Shown here piece after piece: positions 24,917 to 34,604 of a DNA stretch of 64,000 bases. Numbering within the stretch: the stretch's first letter is position 1; the number at the start of each line of letters is the position of its first letter. The notes under the pieces were generated by a model, which did no database searches, was not told where the DNA came from, and saw only the letters and a program-made list of their open reading frames with translations. The translations under genes were made by a program, and so were the position numbers. This DNA is from Streptomyces sp. TLI_053. Its GTDB lineage: Bacteria; Actinomycetota; Actinomycetes; Streptomycetales; Streptomycetaceae. The DNA is taken from assembly GCF_900105395.1 (NCBI RefSeq), contig NZ_LT629775.1:8459501-8523500 (forward strand). Direction: 5' to 3'.

Positions 24917-27900
24917 ATGACCGACCACAGCACCACCGGGCCGACCCCGGCCCGGGAACGAGCCCAGGAACAAGCGCAGGAACAAGCCCAGGAACAAGCC
25001 CGGGAACGGGCTCAGGAACAAGGTCGGGTTCAGGCCCAGCAGCCGGACCAGGCCGCCCGCCGGCAGGAGCTGCTGCGCCGCCGCCTCGCCAAGGCCAAGG
25101 CCGCCAAGGCGGCGGCCGCGGCCGGCGGCGCCGAGCACCGCACCATCACCCCGCGCCCCGAGGGCACGGCGCCCCCGCTGTCCTCGGCCCAGCGCCGGAT
25201 GTGGTTCCTCGCCCAGTACGAACCGGACAGCGCCGCCTACCACATCCCGCTCGCCCTGCACCTCGACGGCGAACCCGACGAGGCCGCCCTCGCCGCCGCG
25301 CTCACCGACGTCCTCACCCGGCACGAGGTGCTCCGCACCGTCTACCCGACCGTCGACGGCGAGGTGAGCCCCGAGCCGAGATCCGCCGACTCCTTCGTCC
25401 TCACCGTCGCCGAGGTCCCCGCCGACCGGGTCGACGACCGGCTGGCGGCCGAGGCCCACCGCCCCTTCGACCTGGCCACCGACCTGCCGCTGCGGGCCGC
25501 CCTGCTCCGCACCGACGAGGGCGCCGTCCTCAGCCTGGTGCTGCACCACATCGCGGCCGACGGCTGGTCGATCGGCGTCCTGTTCGGCGACCTCGCCACC
25601 GCCTACGGCGCCCGTCGCGCCGGGCGGGCCCCGGCCTTCGAGCCGCTGCCCGTCCAGTACGCGGACGTCGCGCACTGGCAGCGGACCGAGCTCGCCGCCG
25701 AACTCGACCGGCAGCAGGCCTGGTGGCAGGAGCGCCTGCGCGGCGCCGCCGCCACCGTCACCCTGCCCGCAGACCGGCCCCGGCCGGCCGTCGCCGGAAC
25801 CGAGGGCGCGCGCTTCACCGAGGCGCTCGGCGAGGAGCGCACCCGCCGGGTCCGCGTCCTCGCCGAACGGACCGGCAGCACCGTCTACATGGTGCTGCTG
25901 GCCGCCCTGCAGACCGTGCTCGGCCGGTACACCGGCAGCGAGGACGTCACCGTCGGCACCCCCATCGCCGGGCGCACCCGGAGCGAGACCGAGCCGCTGG
26001 TCGGCTGCTTCGTCAACACCCTGGCGATGCGTACCGACCTCTCCGGCGACCCGACGGTCCGCGGACTCCTGGAACGGGTGAAGGACGCCACCCTCGGCGC
26101 CTACGGCCACCAGGACCTGCCGTTCGAGCGGCTGATCGACGCGCTCGGGCTGGAGCGCGAACTCGCCCACACCCCGCTGTTCCAGGTCCTGCTGAACGTC
26201 CACAACCAGGCCGAGGCCCGCCCCGAGCTGCCCGGCCACACCGTGCGCTGGCGGCCGATCGGCACCGACACCGCCAAGTTCGACCTCTCGGTGGCCGTCG
26301 TCGACACCGGCGGCGAACTCGCCGCCGACCTGATCTGGCGCACCGAGCTGTACGACGAGGCCACCGTCCGCCGCTTCCTCGGCCACCTCACCACGACCCT
26401 CGACGCGATGGCCGCCGACCCCGACCGCCCGCTCGCCGACCTGCCCCTGCTCACCCCGTCCGAGCAGCGGCAGCTCGCCGAGTGGCACGACGAGGCCCCG
26501 CGCGGCTGGGACCTCGGCGGCACCCTGCACGGCCTGGTCGAGGAGCAGGCCCGCCGCACCCCCGACGCGCCCGCCGTGCGCGGCGCCGACGGTGTCCTCG
26601 ACTACGCCGAACTCGACCGGCGCGCCAACGCGCTGGCCCACCGGCTGCGCGCCGAGGGCGTCGGCCCGGACCGCCCGGTCGGCCTGCTGGTCGAGCGTTC
26701 CGCCGCCCTGATCGTCGGCATGCTCGGCATCCTCAAGGCCGGCGGCGCCTACCTGCCGCTCGACCCCGTCTACCCGGACGGGCGGATCAACGCCCTGCTC
26801 GACGCGGCCGGCGTCGCGGCCGTCGTCACCACCGAGGACCAGCGCGGACGCCTCACCGGCGGCCACCCCGTGGTCGTCCCGGACGGCACCGGACGGCCCG
26901 ACGCGCCCGAGGTGGACGTCCGCCCCGAGAACCTCTGCTACCTGCTCTTCACCTCCGGCTCCACCGGGACGCCGAAGGGCGTCGCGGTCGAGCACCGCAA
27001 CTACCGCAACTACCTGCACGGCCTGCACGAGCGGATCGGCGGCGACCGGACGGGCTGGAACTGGGCCCTGGTCTCCACCTTCGCCGCCGACCTCGGCACC
27101 ACCAACGTGTTCGGCGCGCTCACCGGCGGCGGCTGCCTGCACCTGCTGACCCGCGACCAGGCCACCGACCCGGAGGCCTTCGCCGCCTACACGGCCGAGC
27201 ACCGGATCGACGCCGTCAAGCTCGTCCCCAGCCACCTGGAGGGCCTGGCCGCGCACGGCGCCGGCCTCGACGCGATCCTCCCGGCCCGGCTGCTGATCTG
27301 CGCCGGCGAGGCGCTGCGGCCCGACCTGGTGGCCCGGATCCGCGCCGCCCGGCCGGACCTGACGCTGCACAACCACTACGGGCCCACCGAGACCACCGTC
27401 TCGATGCTCGGCGCGCCCGTGCCCGCCGACCTCGGCGACGCGGTCACGGCACCGCTCGGCCGCCCCTTCGGCAATGTCACCGCCCACCTGCTGGACGCCC
27501 GCCGCCGCCCCGTCCCGGTCGGCGTCCCCGGTGAGCTGTACGTCTCCGGCGGCGGCGTCGCCCGCGGCTACCTCGGCCGCGACGACCTCACGGCCGAACG
27601 CTTCCTGGAGGTCGACGGACGCCGCTGCTACCGCACCGGTGACCTGGTCCGCCGCCGCCCGGACGGCGCGATCGAGTTCCTCGGCCGGATCGACCACCAG
27701 GTCAAGATCCGCGGCTTCCGGGTCGAGATCGGCGAGGTCGAGGCGGAGCTGACGGCCCGCCCCGAGGTCCGCGAGGCCGTGGTGGTCGCCCGTGGCGAGG
27801 GCGCCACCGGCTCCCTGGTCGGCTACCTGGTGCCCGCCGACCCGGCCGCCGCGCCCGACCCGGGCGAGCTGCGCGCCGCGCTGCGCACCCGGCTGCCCGA

Positions 27901-30571
27901 CTACATGGTCCCGGCCGCCCTGGTCGTCCTGGACGCCCTGCCGCTGAACGCCAACGGCAAGGTCGACCGGGCCGCCCTGCCCGAGCCGGCCGCCGTCCAG
28001 CCCGCCGCCGGCGGCGGCGAGCTCAGCACCGCGACCGAGCACGACGTGGCCGCCGCCTACCGGAAGGTCCTGGCGACCGAGGAGATCGGCGCCGCCGACG
28101 ACTTCTTCGCGCTCGGCGGCGACTCCTTCTCCGCCGTGCACGCCGTCCGGCTGATCGGCAACGGCCTGTCGGTCATCGACCTGTTCCAGCACCCCACCGT
28201 CCGCGAACTCGCCGCGCTGATCGACGCCCGGGCCGGCGGCACCGCCGACGAGGGACCGCGCACCCTGCTGCACAAGCTCACCCGGGGCAACGCGCCGGCC
28301 CGGATGAACGTCGTCTGCGTGCCCTACGGCGGCGGCAGCCCGATCACCTTCCAGCCGCTCGCCGACGCGCTGCCGGCCGACCACCGGCTCTACGCCGTCG
28401 AGCTGCCCGGCCACGATCCGAGCCGCCCCGACGACGAACTCGCCGAACTCGCCACCCTGGCCGACACCCTGACCGCCCAGGTGCTGGAGCGCATCGACGG
28501 CCCGGTGCTGCTCTACGGCCACTGCCTCGGCGGGGCGCTCGCCACCGCGCTCGGCTCCCGGCTGGAGGCGGCCGGCGTCGACCTGCGCGGACTCGCCCTC
28601 GGCGGCACCTTCCCCGCCGCCCGGCTGCCCGGCCGCTTCGCCGAGTGGATGGCCCGGCGGATGCCCGGCGACCGGGCGCTGTCCAACCGCGGCTACCTCG
28701 ACTACCTGCGCGCGATGGGCGGCTTCACCGACGTCTACGACCAGGCCGAACAGGACTTCCTGGTCCGGGCGCTGCGCCACGACGTCCGGCAGGCCGAGGA
28801 GTTCTACACCCGGGCCTACGGGGACGAGCGGCCGGCGACGATCGACGCCCCGATCCTCTGCGTGGTCGGCGAGAAGGACCGCGCCACCCTGCTCTACCAG
28901 GAGCGGTACACCGAGTGGGAGCACTTCGGCGACACCGTCGACCTCGCGGTCGTCCCGCGCGCCGGGCACTACTTCCTCAAGCACCAGGCCGGTGAACTCG
29001 CCCGGGTGCTGGCCGGGTTCGCCGCCACCGGCGCGGTGGCCGACCAGGTCGCCGAGAAGCGCCCGGCCGCCAGGGCCGAACTGGGCACCTTCGCCAAGGT
29101 CGCGATCGGCCAGTTCGTGTCGATGATCGGTACCAGCCTCTCCACCTTCGCCCTCGGCGTCTGGGTCTACCAGCAGACCGGCTCCGCCTTCGACTTCGCG
29201 ATGATCTCGTTCATCGCGGTGCTGCCGGCCGTCCTGCTGCTGCCGATCGCCGGCGCCGTCGCCGACCGGGTCGACCGGCGCAGGATCATGATCGTCACGG
29301 ACACCGTGGCCGCCGCCGGCATGCTCGGCCTCGGCGTACTGCTCTGGACCGACCTCCTGGAGGTCTGGCACATCTACATCGTGGCCTGCCTGGGCTCCGC
29401 CTGCGGAGCCTTCCAACGGCCCGCCTACCTCGCCGCGATCACCCAACTGGTGCCCAAGCGCTACCTCGGCCAGGCCAACGGCCTCGCCCAACTCGGCACC
29501 GGCGCGGGCGACATGATGGCCATCCTGGCCGGCGGTGTGCTGGTCTCCCTGGTCGGTCTGCACGGCGTCGTGCTGTTCGACATGGCGACCTTCCTCACCG
29601 GGGTCAGCTGCCTGCTGCTGGTCCGCTTCCCGAACGCGATGTTCGACAAGCAGGAGGAGCCGCTCTGGCGGGAGGTCGTCACCGGCTGGCGGTACATCGC
29701 GCGGCGGCACAGCCTGGTCGCCATGGTGGTCTTCTTCGTGGTGTTCAACTACCTGTTCGCCGTCGCCACCGTGCTGGTCACCCCGATGGTGCTGGCCAAC
29801 GGCACGCCCTTCCAGCTCAGCGTCGTCACCGCCCTCGGCGGACTCGGCGCGATGGTCGGCGCCCTGGTGATGGGCCTCTGGGGCGGCACCCGCCGCCGCT
29901 CCGTCGGCATGATCGGCTTCACCTCGGTGGTCGGCCTCGCCGCCGTCGTCACCGGAAGCCGCCCCGAGACCGCCCTCACCGCCTGCGGACTCTTCCTGCT
30001 CTGGGGATCGATGATGATCCTCAACTCGCACTGGATGTCGCTGATCCAGACCAAGGTCGGGATGGAGCTCCAGGGCCGGGTCCTGGCCACCAACCAGATG
30101 CTCGCCATGTCGATGATGCCGCTCGGCTTCCTCACCGCGGGCCCGCTCTCCGACCACGTCTTCGAGCCGCTGATGCGCCCCGGCGGCGCACTCGCCGACT
30201 CCGTCGGCCTGGTCATCGGCACCGGACCGGGCCGCGGCGCCGGACTGCTGCTCGTCGTGGTCGGCCTGCTGCTCACGGTCTGGGGCCTGCTCGGCCTCGC
30301 CTACCGGCCGCTGCGCCTGCTGGAGGACCTCCTCCCGGACGCGCTGCCGGACGCCGAGATCGGCGACAAGGACGCCATCCAGGCCGAGGCCGACCGGCAG
30401 CTCGCCCTCGCCGAGGCCGCCGGCGCCGCCGCCCGGCGCCGCGGAGCCCGGGTCCGGGGCGCCGGGCGGCCGCCGTCCGGCACCGTCCGGGTGTCCGGCC
30501 CGGCCGGTACCCCGGAGCCGGTCGAGGACGACCCGGCCGACCGGGTGCACGCCGCCACCGGCCGCCGGTAG
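24917..30571 (+). CDS. NRPS-MFS fusion: C-A-T-TE plus MFS transporter
   Basis: 1884 residues. Order: Gln/Glu/Arg-rich helical N-terminus (about 12-45), C about 85-512 (HHIAADGWS), A about 535-1025, T about 1038-1104 (GGDSF, Ser1070), thioesterase about 1128-1371, then an MFS domain of about 10-12 helices (about 1388-1800) and a cytoplasmic tail. The TE nucleophile elbow reads GHCLGG, so Cys1203 replaces the usual Ser. The A4 core motif is FAADLG (722-727) instead of FDxS, so the Asp that binds the substrate amino group is missing. The protein would load the third residue, release the chain and export it. The ATG at 24917 follows GGGGGAG, 103 bp after the first NRPS gene, which makes a two-gene operon. 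Confidence 0.93.
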   Translation: MTDHSTTGPTPARERAQEQAQEQAQEQARERAQEQGRVQAQQPDQAARRQELLRRRLAKAKAAKAAAAAGGAEHRTITPRPEGTAPPLSSAQRRMWFLAQYEPDSAAYHIPLALHLDGEPDEAALAAALTDVLTRHEVLRTVYPTVDGEVSPEPRSADSFVLTVAEVPADRVDDRLAAEAHRPFDLATDLPLRAALLRTDEGAVLSLVLHHIAADGWSIGVLFGDLATAYGARRAGRAPAFEPLPVQYADVAHWQRTELAAELDRQQAWWQERLRGAAATVTLPADRPRPAVAGTEGARFTEALGEERTRRVRVLAERTGSTVYMVLLAALQTVLGRYTGSEDVTVGTPIAGRTRSETEPLVGCFVNTLAMRTDLSGDPTVRGLLERVKDATLGAYGHQDLPFERLIDALGLERELAHTPLFQVLLNVHNQAEARPELPGHTVRWRPIGTDTAKFDLSVAVVDTGGELAADLIWRTELYDEATVRRFLGHLTTTLDAMAADPDRPLADLPLLTPSEQRQLAEWHDEAPRGWDLGGTLHGLVEEQARRTPDAPAVRGADGVLDYAELDRRANALAHRLRAEGVGPDRPVGLLVERSAALIVGMLGILKAGGAYLPLDPVYPDGRINALLDAAGVAAVVTTEDQRGRLTGGHPVVVPDGTGRPDAPEVDVRPENLCYLLFTSGSTGTPKGVAVEHRNYRNYLHGLHERIGGDRTGWNWALVSTFAADLGTTNVFGALTGGGCLHLLTRDQATDPEAFAAYTAEHRIDAVKLVPSHLEGLAAHGAGLDAILPARLLICAGEALRPDLVARIRAARPDLTLHNHYGPTETTVSMLGAPVPADLGDAVTAPLGRPFGNVTAHLLDARRRPVPVGVPGELYVSGGGVARGYLGRDDLTAERFLEVDGRRCYRTGDLVRRRPDGAIEFLGRIDHQVKIRGFRVEIGEVEAELTARPEVREAVVVARGEGATGSLVGYLVPADPAAAPDPGELRAALRTRLPDYMVPAALVVLDALPLNANGKVDRAALPEPAAVQPAAGGGELSTATEHDVAAAYRKVLATEEIGAADDFFALGGDSFSAVHAVRLIGNGLSVIDLFQHPTVRELAALIDARAGGTADEGPRTLLHKLTRGNAPARMNVVCVPYGGGSPITFQPLADALPADHRLYAVELPGHDPSRPDDELAELATLADTLTAQVLERIDGPVLLYGHCLGGALATALGSRLEAAGVDLRGLALGGTFPAARLPGRFAEWMARRMPGDRALSNRGYLDYLRAMGGFTDVYDQAEQDFLVRALRHDVRQAEEFYTRAYGDERPATIDAPILCVVGEKDRATLLYQERYTEWEHFGDTVDLAVVPRAGHYFLKHQAGELARVLAGFAATGAVADQVAEKRPAARAELGTFAKVAIGQFVSMIGTSLSTFALGVWVYQQTGSAFDFAMISFIAVLPAVLLLPIAGAVADRVDRRRIMIVTDTVAAAGMLGLGVLLWTDLLEVWHIYIVACLGSACGAFQRPAYLAAITQLVPKRYLGQANGLAQLGTGAGDMMAILAGGVLVSLVGLHGVVLFDMATFLTGVSCLLLVRFPNAMFDKQEEPLWREVVTGWRYIARRHSLVAMVVFFVVFNYLFAVATVLVTPMVLANGTPFQLSVVTALGGLGAMVGALVMGLWGGTRRRSVGMIGFTSVVGLAAVVTGSRPETALTACGLFLLWGSMMILNSHWMSLIQTKVGMELQGRVLATNQMLAMSMMPLGFLTAGPLSDHVFEPLMRPGGALADSVGLVIGTGPGRGAGLLLVVVGLLLTVWGLLGLAYRPLRLLEDLLPDALPDAEIGDKDAIQAEADRQLALAEAAGAAARRRGARVRGAGRPPSGTVRVSGPAGTPEPVEDDPADRVHAATGRR

Positions 30572-30620
30572 CCGTCAGCCGCCCGCCGGTGGCCGTCCGC
30601 CACCGGCAGCCGCGCCCGAC

Positions 30621-30662
30621 GACGCGCCCCCGTCCCCCTCGGCAGGGGGGCGGGGGCGCGTC
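30621..30662. terminator. Bidirectional terminator after NRPS operon
   Basis: GACGCGCCCCCGTCCCCCT pairs with AGGGGGGCGGGGGCGCGTC (one mismatch) around a CGGC loop, between the convergent NRPS-MFS and F420-reductase genes. Confidence 0.85.
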
Positions 30663-30686
30663 CGTGCCGGCCGCTCGGGCCGGGGG

Positions 30687-31343
30687 CTACTTCGCGCGCT
30701 TGAAGGAGTAGTTGAACTCCGCCGTGCCGAAGGCCCGCATCAGCCGGATCCAGAACGGCATCATCATCTCCATCGCCCGGGCGCCCGTGATGTCGCCCAG
30801 GTCGATCACCGACCCCGCCGGCCAGCCGAAGCTGCCCAGCAGCGCCACCGTGCGCGCCTTGGCCCCCTCGTCGTCACCCGCGACGAAGATGTTGTGCTCG
30901 CCCTCGAGCCGCGACGGCTCCACCATCACCGGTGCGGTCACCGTGTTGAGCGTCTTCACCACCAGGGCCTGCGGGAACTCCCGCTGGATCCGCTCACCGA
31001 CACTGTCGGTGTTCACCGGGTCCAGCGTCAGCTCGCCCTCGGCCGAGAAGACCAGCGGGTTGGAGAGGTCGATCAGGAGCTTGCCCGCCAGCCGCTCCGC
31101 GCCCGCCGCCCGCAGCGCGTCGAGGGCCACCGTCCCCGGGGTGGCGTTCAGGACGGCCTCGCCGAACTCCGCCGCCTCCGCGAAGGTGCCGTGGTGCCCG
31201 GTCGGCCCCGCCTGCTCGGCCCAGGCCACCGCCGCCTCGTTGTCCTTGCTGCGCGACCCCAGGGTCACGTCGTGTCCGAGCGCCACCAGCTTGTCCGCGA
31301 TCGTCCGCGCGACGTCACCCGTGCCGATGATTCCGTACCGCAC
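30687..31343 (-). CDS. F420-dependent NADP reductase-family oxidoreductase
   Basis: 218 residues with a Rossmann N-terminus (RYGIIGTGDVARTIADKL, GSRSKDN for the NADP phosphate), a central DLSNPLVFSAEG segment, and the FVAGDDEGAKARTVALLGSFGW/DLGDI region typical of NADPH:F420 reductase and NAD(P)-binding relatives. It may supply reduced F420 or act as a substrate reductase. The GTG at 31343 follows GGGGAG. It converges on the NRPS operon and could assist it, but that is only proximity. Confidence 0.85.
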   Translation of the reverse strand: MRYGIIGTGDVARTIADKLVALGHDVTLGSRSKDNEAAVAWAEQAGPTGHHGTFAEAAEFGEAVLNATPGTVALDALRAAGAERLAGKLLIDLSNPLVFSAEGELTLDPVNTDSVGERIQREFPQALVVKTLNTVTAPVMVEPSRLEGEHNIFVAGDDEGAKARTVALLGSFGWPAGSVIDLGDITGARAMEMMMPFWIRLMRAFGTAEFNYSFKRAK

Positions 31344-31504
31344 CGCTGTTCTCCCCGTTCGTCGTCCGACGCGCCGGGACTTCGACGCGCCGGGACGACG
31401 ATAGATCAACTGCGGTCCGGTGTCCGGCGAACGCCGCGAACGGGCGCCCGCCGACTGGACCACTTCGGCTGGTGGGCCCGTCCGGTCCGCCGAACCATGG
31501 CGCC

Positions 31505-33118
31505 ATGAACCGCACCGCCCCCGGCCCCCGCCCGGCCCGTCGGCTGCCGCGCGCCGCCGCCCTCCTCACCGGCCTCGCCCTGCTCGCCCCGCTCGCCGTC
31601 GGCACCGCCCGCGCCGACGTCACCACCATCTCCTTCGGCAACGACCGCACCGCCTGGGACCGCGCCGAACCGCTGCTCGACCCCACCGAGGTCGACCGGT
31701 CCGACTTCGGCGTCCGCTTCTCCACCCAGCTCGACGGCCAGGTCTTCGCCCAGCCCCTGGTGATCGGCGACACCGTCGTCGTCGCCACCGAGACCAACCA
31801 CGTCTACGGCGTCGACGCCAGGAGCGGGAAGATCGTCTGGCACCGGGAGACCGGCCCGGCCTGGGCCTCCGCAGCCATCGGCTGCTCCGACCCCGGCCCC
31901 AATGTCGGTACCACCTCCACCCCGGTCTACGACCCCGCCACCGGCACCGTCTACCTCACCAGCAAGGTCGACGACGGCCCCGACGACCACCACCCGCACC
32001 ACTACGTGCACGCGCTCGACGCCCGCACCGGCGCCGAGCGCAGCGGCTGGCCCGTCACCGTCCAGGGCGAACCGGTGAACGCGCCCGGCAAGCCGTTCAA
32101 CGCCTACCGCTCGCTCCAGCGCCCCGGACTGCTGCTGCTCGACGGCCGGCTCTACTTCGGCTTCGGATCGCTCTGCGGCATCGGCGACTACATCGGCACG
32201 GTGGCCGGCCTCGACACCCGCACCCGCCGGCTCACCCTCTTCTCCACCGTCGCCGGCTCCGACACCCAGCGCGCCTCGGTCTGGATGTCCGGCAGCGGCC
32301 TCGTCTCCGACGGCCCCGGCCGGTTCTTCCTCACCACCGCCAACGGACAGGGCGCCGGTGCCTCGCCCGCCCCCGGCCCCGGCAACCGCCCGCCCGGCGG
32401 CCTCGGCGAGTCCGTGGTCCGCTTCGCCGTCGACGCGGACGGCGGCTTCGCCCCCGCGGACTTCTTCAGTCCGACCAACAACGCCACCCTCGACAAGAAG
32501 GACACCGACCTCGGCTCCGGCGGCCCGGTTGCCCTGCCGTCCGGCTTCGGCACCGCCGCCCACCCCCACCTCCTGGTCCAGGTCGGCAAGGACGGCCGGA
32601 TCTTCCTGCTCGACCGCGACGACCTCGGCGGCACCGGCCAGGGCCCGAACGGCACCGACAAGGTCGTCGGCCTCACCGGACCCTTCGGCGGCGTGTGGGG
32701 CCACCCCGCGGTCTGGGGCGGCGACGGCGGCTACGTCTACACCGTGGAGAACTACGGCAAGCTGCGCGCCCTCAAGTACGGGGTGAGCGCCGCCGGGACC
32801 CCGCAGCTGAGCAGCGCAGGCACCAGCGCCGAGGACTTCCTCAAGATGTCCGGCTCACCCGTCGTCACCTCCGACGGCACCCGCACCGGTTCCGCCCTGG
32901 TCTGGGTCATCTGGTCCGGCACCGGGAAGTACGGCGAGGGCGGCGAACTGCGGGCGTACGACCCGGTGCCGGTCGGCGGCACGCTCAAGCTGCGCCGCTC
33001 CGTCCCGATCGGCACGGTGAGCAAGTTCTCGGTGCCCGCCACCGACAAGGGGCGCATCTACATCGGCACCAAGGACCACCGCCTGGTCGCCCTCGGGCGC
33101 CCCGGCGCCTTCGCCTGA
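31505..33118 (+). CDS. Secreted PQQ-like beta-propeller protein
   Basis: 537 residues with a signal peptide ending LAVGTARA. The mature part contains repeated blades of the PQQ/pyrrolo-quinoline type (VVVATETNHVYGVDARSGKI, GTVYLTSKV..YVHALDARTG, GRIYIGTKDHRLVALGR). No catalytic residues of PQQ alcohol dehydrogenases are recognisable, so it is probably a binding or scaffold protein outside the cell. The ATG at 31505 begins the signal peptide. A hairpin follows the stop. Confidence 0.82.
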   Translation: MNRTAPGPRPARRLPRAAALLTGLALLAPLAVGTARADVTTISFGNDRTAWDRAEPLLDPTEVDRSDFGVRFSTQLDGQVFAQPLVIGDTVVVATETNHVYGVDARSGKIVWHRETGPAWASAAIGCSDPGPNVGTTSTPVYDPATGTVYLTSKVDDGPDDHHPHHYVHALDARTGAERSGWPVTVQGEPVNAPGKPFNAYRSLQRPGLLLLDGRLYFGFGSLCGIGDYIGTVAGLDTRTRRLTLFSTVAGSDTQRASVWMSGSGLVSDGPGRFFLTTANGQGAGASPAPGPGNRPPGGLGESVVRFAVDADGGFAPADFFSPTNNATLDKKDTDLGSGGPVALPSGFGTAAHPHLLVQVGKDGRIFLLDRDDLGGTGQGPNGTDKVVGLTGPFGGVWGHPAVWGGDGGYVYTVENYGKLRALKYGVSAAGTPQLSSAGTSAEDFLKMSGSPVVTSDGTRTGSALVWVIWSGTGKYGEGGELRAYDPVPVGGTLKLRRSVPIGTVSKFSVPATDKGRIYIGTKDHRLVALGRPGAFA

Positions 33119-33139
33119 GCCCGCTCGGCCGCCGGTTCC

Positions 33140-33169
33140 GGCGGGCCGCCCGTCCGCGGGCGGCCCGCC
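33140..33169. terminator. Bidirectional terminator hairpin
   Basis: GGCGGGCCGCCCG and its complement around a TCCG loop, in the 107-bp gap between the convergent beta-propeller and aldehyde dehydrogenase genes. Confidence 0.8.
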
Positions 33170-33225
33170 GCACCCCACCGACGGCCCAGGCACCATGCCG
33201 AGGGCTCAGGAACTCTGCCGGGGGC

Positions 33226-34590
33226 TCAGGCACCCTCGCGGAGACGGGCGGTCACCGTCTTGGGGCGCTGGTACTCGTGCAGGGCGAGGGTGGACAGGTC
33301 GACGCCCTGGCCGGAGGTGCCGCGGCCGCTGTGCGGGAGCTCGGCGCTCTGGGCGAGGTGGCAGTTGATCCAGGTCTCGCCCGCGTCCAGCCGGGCGGTC
33401 AGGTCGAGGGCGGTCGACAGATCGGCGGTCCAGACACTGGCGGCGAGGGCCTGCGGCACCCCGTTGGCGAGCGCGAGCGCGGCCTCGACGGTGGGCGCGT
33501 GCTGGACGGTCAGCAGCGGCCCGAACACCTCCTCCAGCACCGCCGGGTCGTCGTCCGGCAGGTCGGCGAGCAGCCGGGCGGGACGCCAGAGGCCGTCACC
33601 GCGGCCGGGCGCGGGCAGCGAGCGCCCGGCCGCGGAGGCGGCGAGCAGCTTGTCGTACCGGGCGGCTTGGTCGGGGTTGTTGAGCGGGCCGAAGTCCCGG
33701 CCCGCCTCACGGGTGCCGAGGGCGGCGGCGAGGGCGGCGACGGTCCGCTCGTAGTTCTCGGTGAGGGTGATCACCCGGGCGGGCGCGGCGCAGCTCTGGC
33801 CGGCGTTGTAGGTGCACGCGGCGGCGAGCGCGGACCAGGTGTGGGCGGGAGCGTCGGGCAGGACGAGGACCGGGCTGTTGCCGCCGAGCTCCAGGCTGAC
33901 CCGGCGGTGGCCGGCCCGGGCGGCGATGTCGGCGCCGGCGGCCGCGCTGCCGGTGAAGGCGATCAGGTCCACGGCGGCGGCGACCAGCAGCCGGCCGCTC
34001 TCGCGGTCGCCGGCCAGGGCGGTCAGCACGTCCTCGCCGAGCGCCTCGGCGGCGTGGGCGGCGAGCAGCGCCGCCGAGTCGGGGGTGGTCTCGGCGGGCT
34101 TGAGCACCACGGTGTTCCCGGCGGCGAGGGCCGGGGCGCAGCGCCAGGCGGCCATCAGCAGCGGGTAGTTCCACGGGACGACGGCCGCGACCACGCCGAC
34201 CGGCTCCCAACGCACCCAGCTCTCGTGCCCCGGCAGGTAGCGGCCGGCGGCGGGGGCGGTGCCGGTGCGGGCGGCCCCCGCGTAGAAGCGGAACAGGTCG
34301 GCGACCTCGCGGACCTCGGCGGCGGCCTCGGCCTCGGGCTTGCCGGTGCCAGCCTGCTCCAGCACCGCGTACTCGGTGAGGTGCCGCTCGATCAGGTCGG
34401 CCAGCGCGTCGAGGCGGCGTTCGCGCTCGCGCGGGGTGAGCGCGCGCCAGCGCGGTCCGGCGGCGCGGGCCCGGGCCACGGTCTCGGCGACCTGCGCGGA
34501 GCGTGCCGGGACGAGGGTGCCCCGGGTGTGGCCGGTGCGCGGGTCGATCAGGTGGAGTTCGGGGACGGCGGGAACGGTGGACGGTGCCAT
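33226..34590 (-). CDS. Aldehyde dehydrogenase
   Basis: 454 residues of the NAD(P)-dependent aldehyde dehydrogenase superfamily. Visible motifs are VVPWNYPLLMAAW and KPAETTP (cofactor site), FTGSAAAG, the general base ELGGNSP, and the catalytic Cys in YNAGQSCAAPARV. The pattern is nearest gamma-aminobutyraldehyde/betaine aldehyde dehydrogenases; substrate assignment is uncertain. It lies downstream of, and in the same direction as, the asparagine-synthase-like gene, 135 bp away. Confidence 0.92.
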   Translation of the reverse strand: MAPSTVPAVPELHLIDPRTGHTRGTLVPARSAQVAETVARARAAGPRWRALTPRERERRLDALADLIERHLTEYAVLEQAGTGKPEAEAAAEVREVADLFRFYAGAARTGTAPAAGRYLPGHESWVRWEPVGVVAAVVPWNYPLLMAAWRCAPALAAGNTVVLKPAETTPDSAALLAAHAAEALGEDVLTALAGDRESGRLLVAAAVDLIAFTGSAAAGADIAARAGHRRVSLELGGNSPVLVLPDAPAHTWSALAAACTYNAGQSCAAPARVITLTENYERTVAALAAALGTREAGRDFGPLNNPDQAARYDKLLAASAAGRSLPAPGRGDGLWRPARLLADLPDDDPAVLEEVFGPLLTVQHAPTVEAALALANGVPQALAASVWTADLSTALDLTARLDAGETWINCHLAQSAELPHSGRGTSGQGVDLSTLALHEYQRPKTVTARLREGA

Positions 34591-34604
34591 GACGGGGCCT
34601 CCGG

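Noticed and set aside
24536..30550. 2004-codon minus-strand frame across the NRPS-MFS gene
   Set aside because: High GC makes long antisense frames common; all catalytic motifs are on the plus strand.
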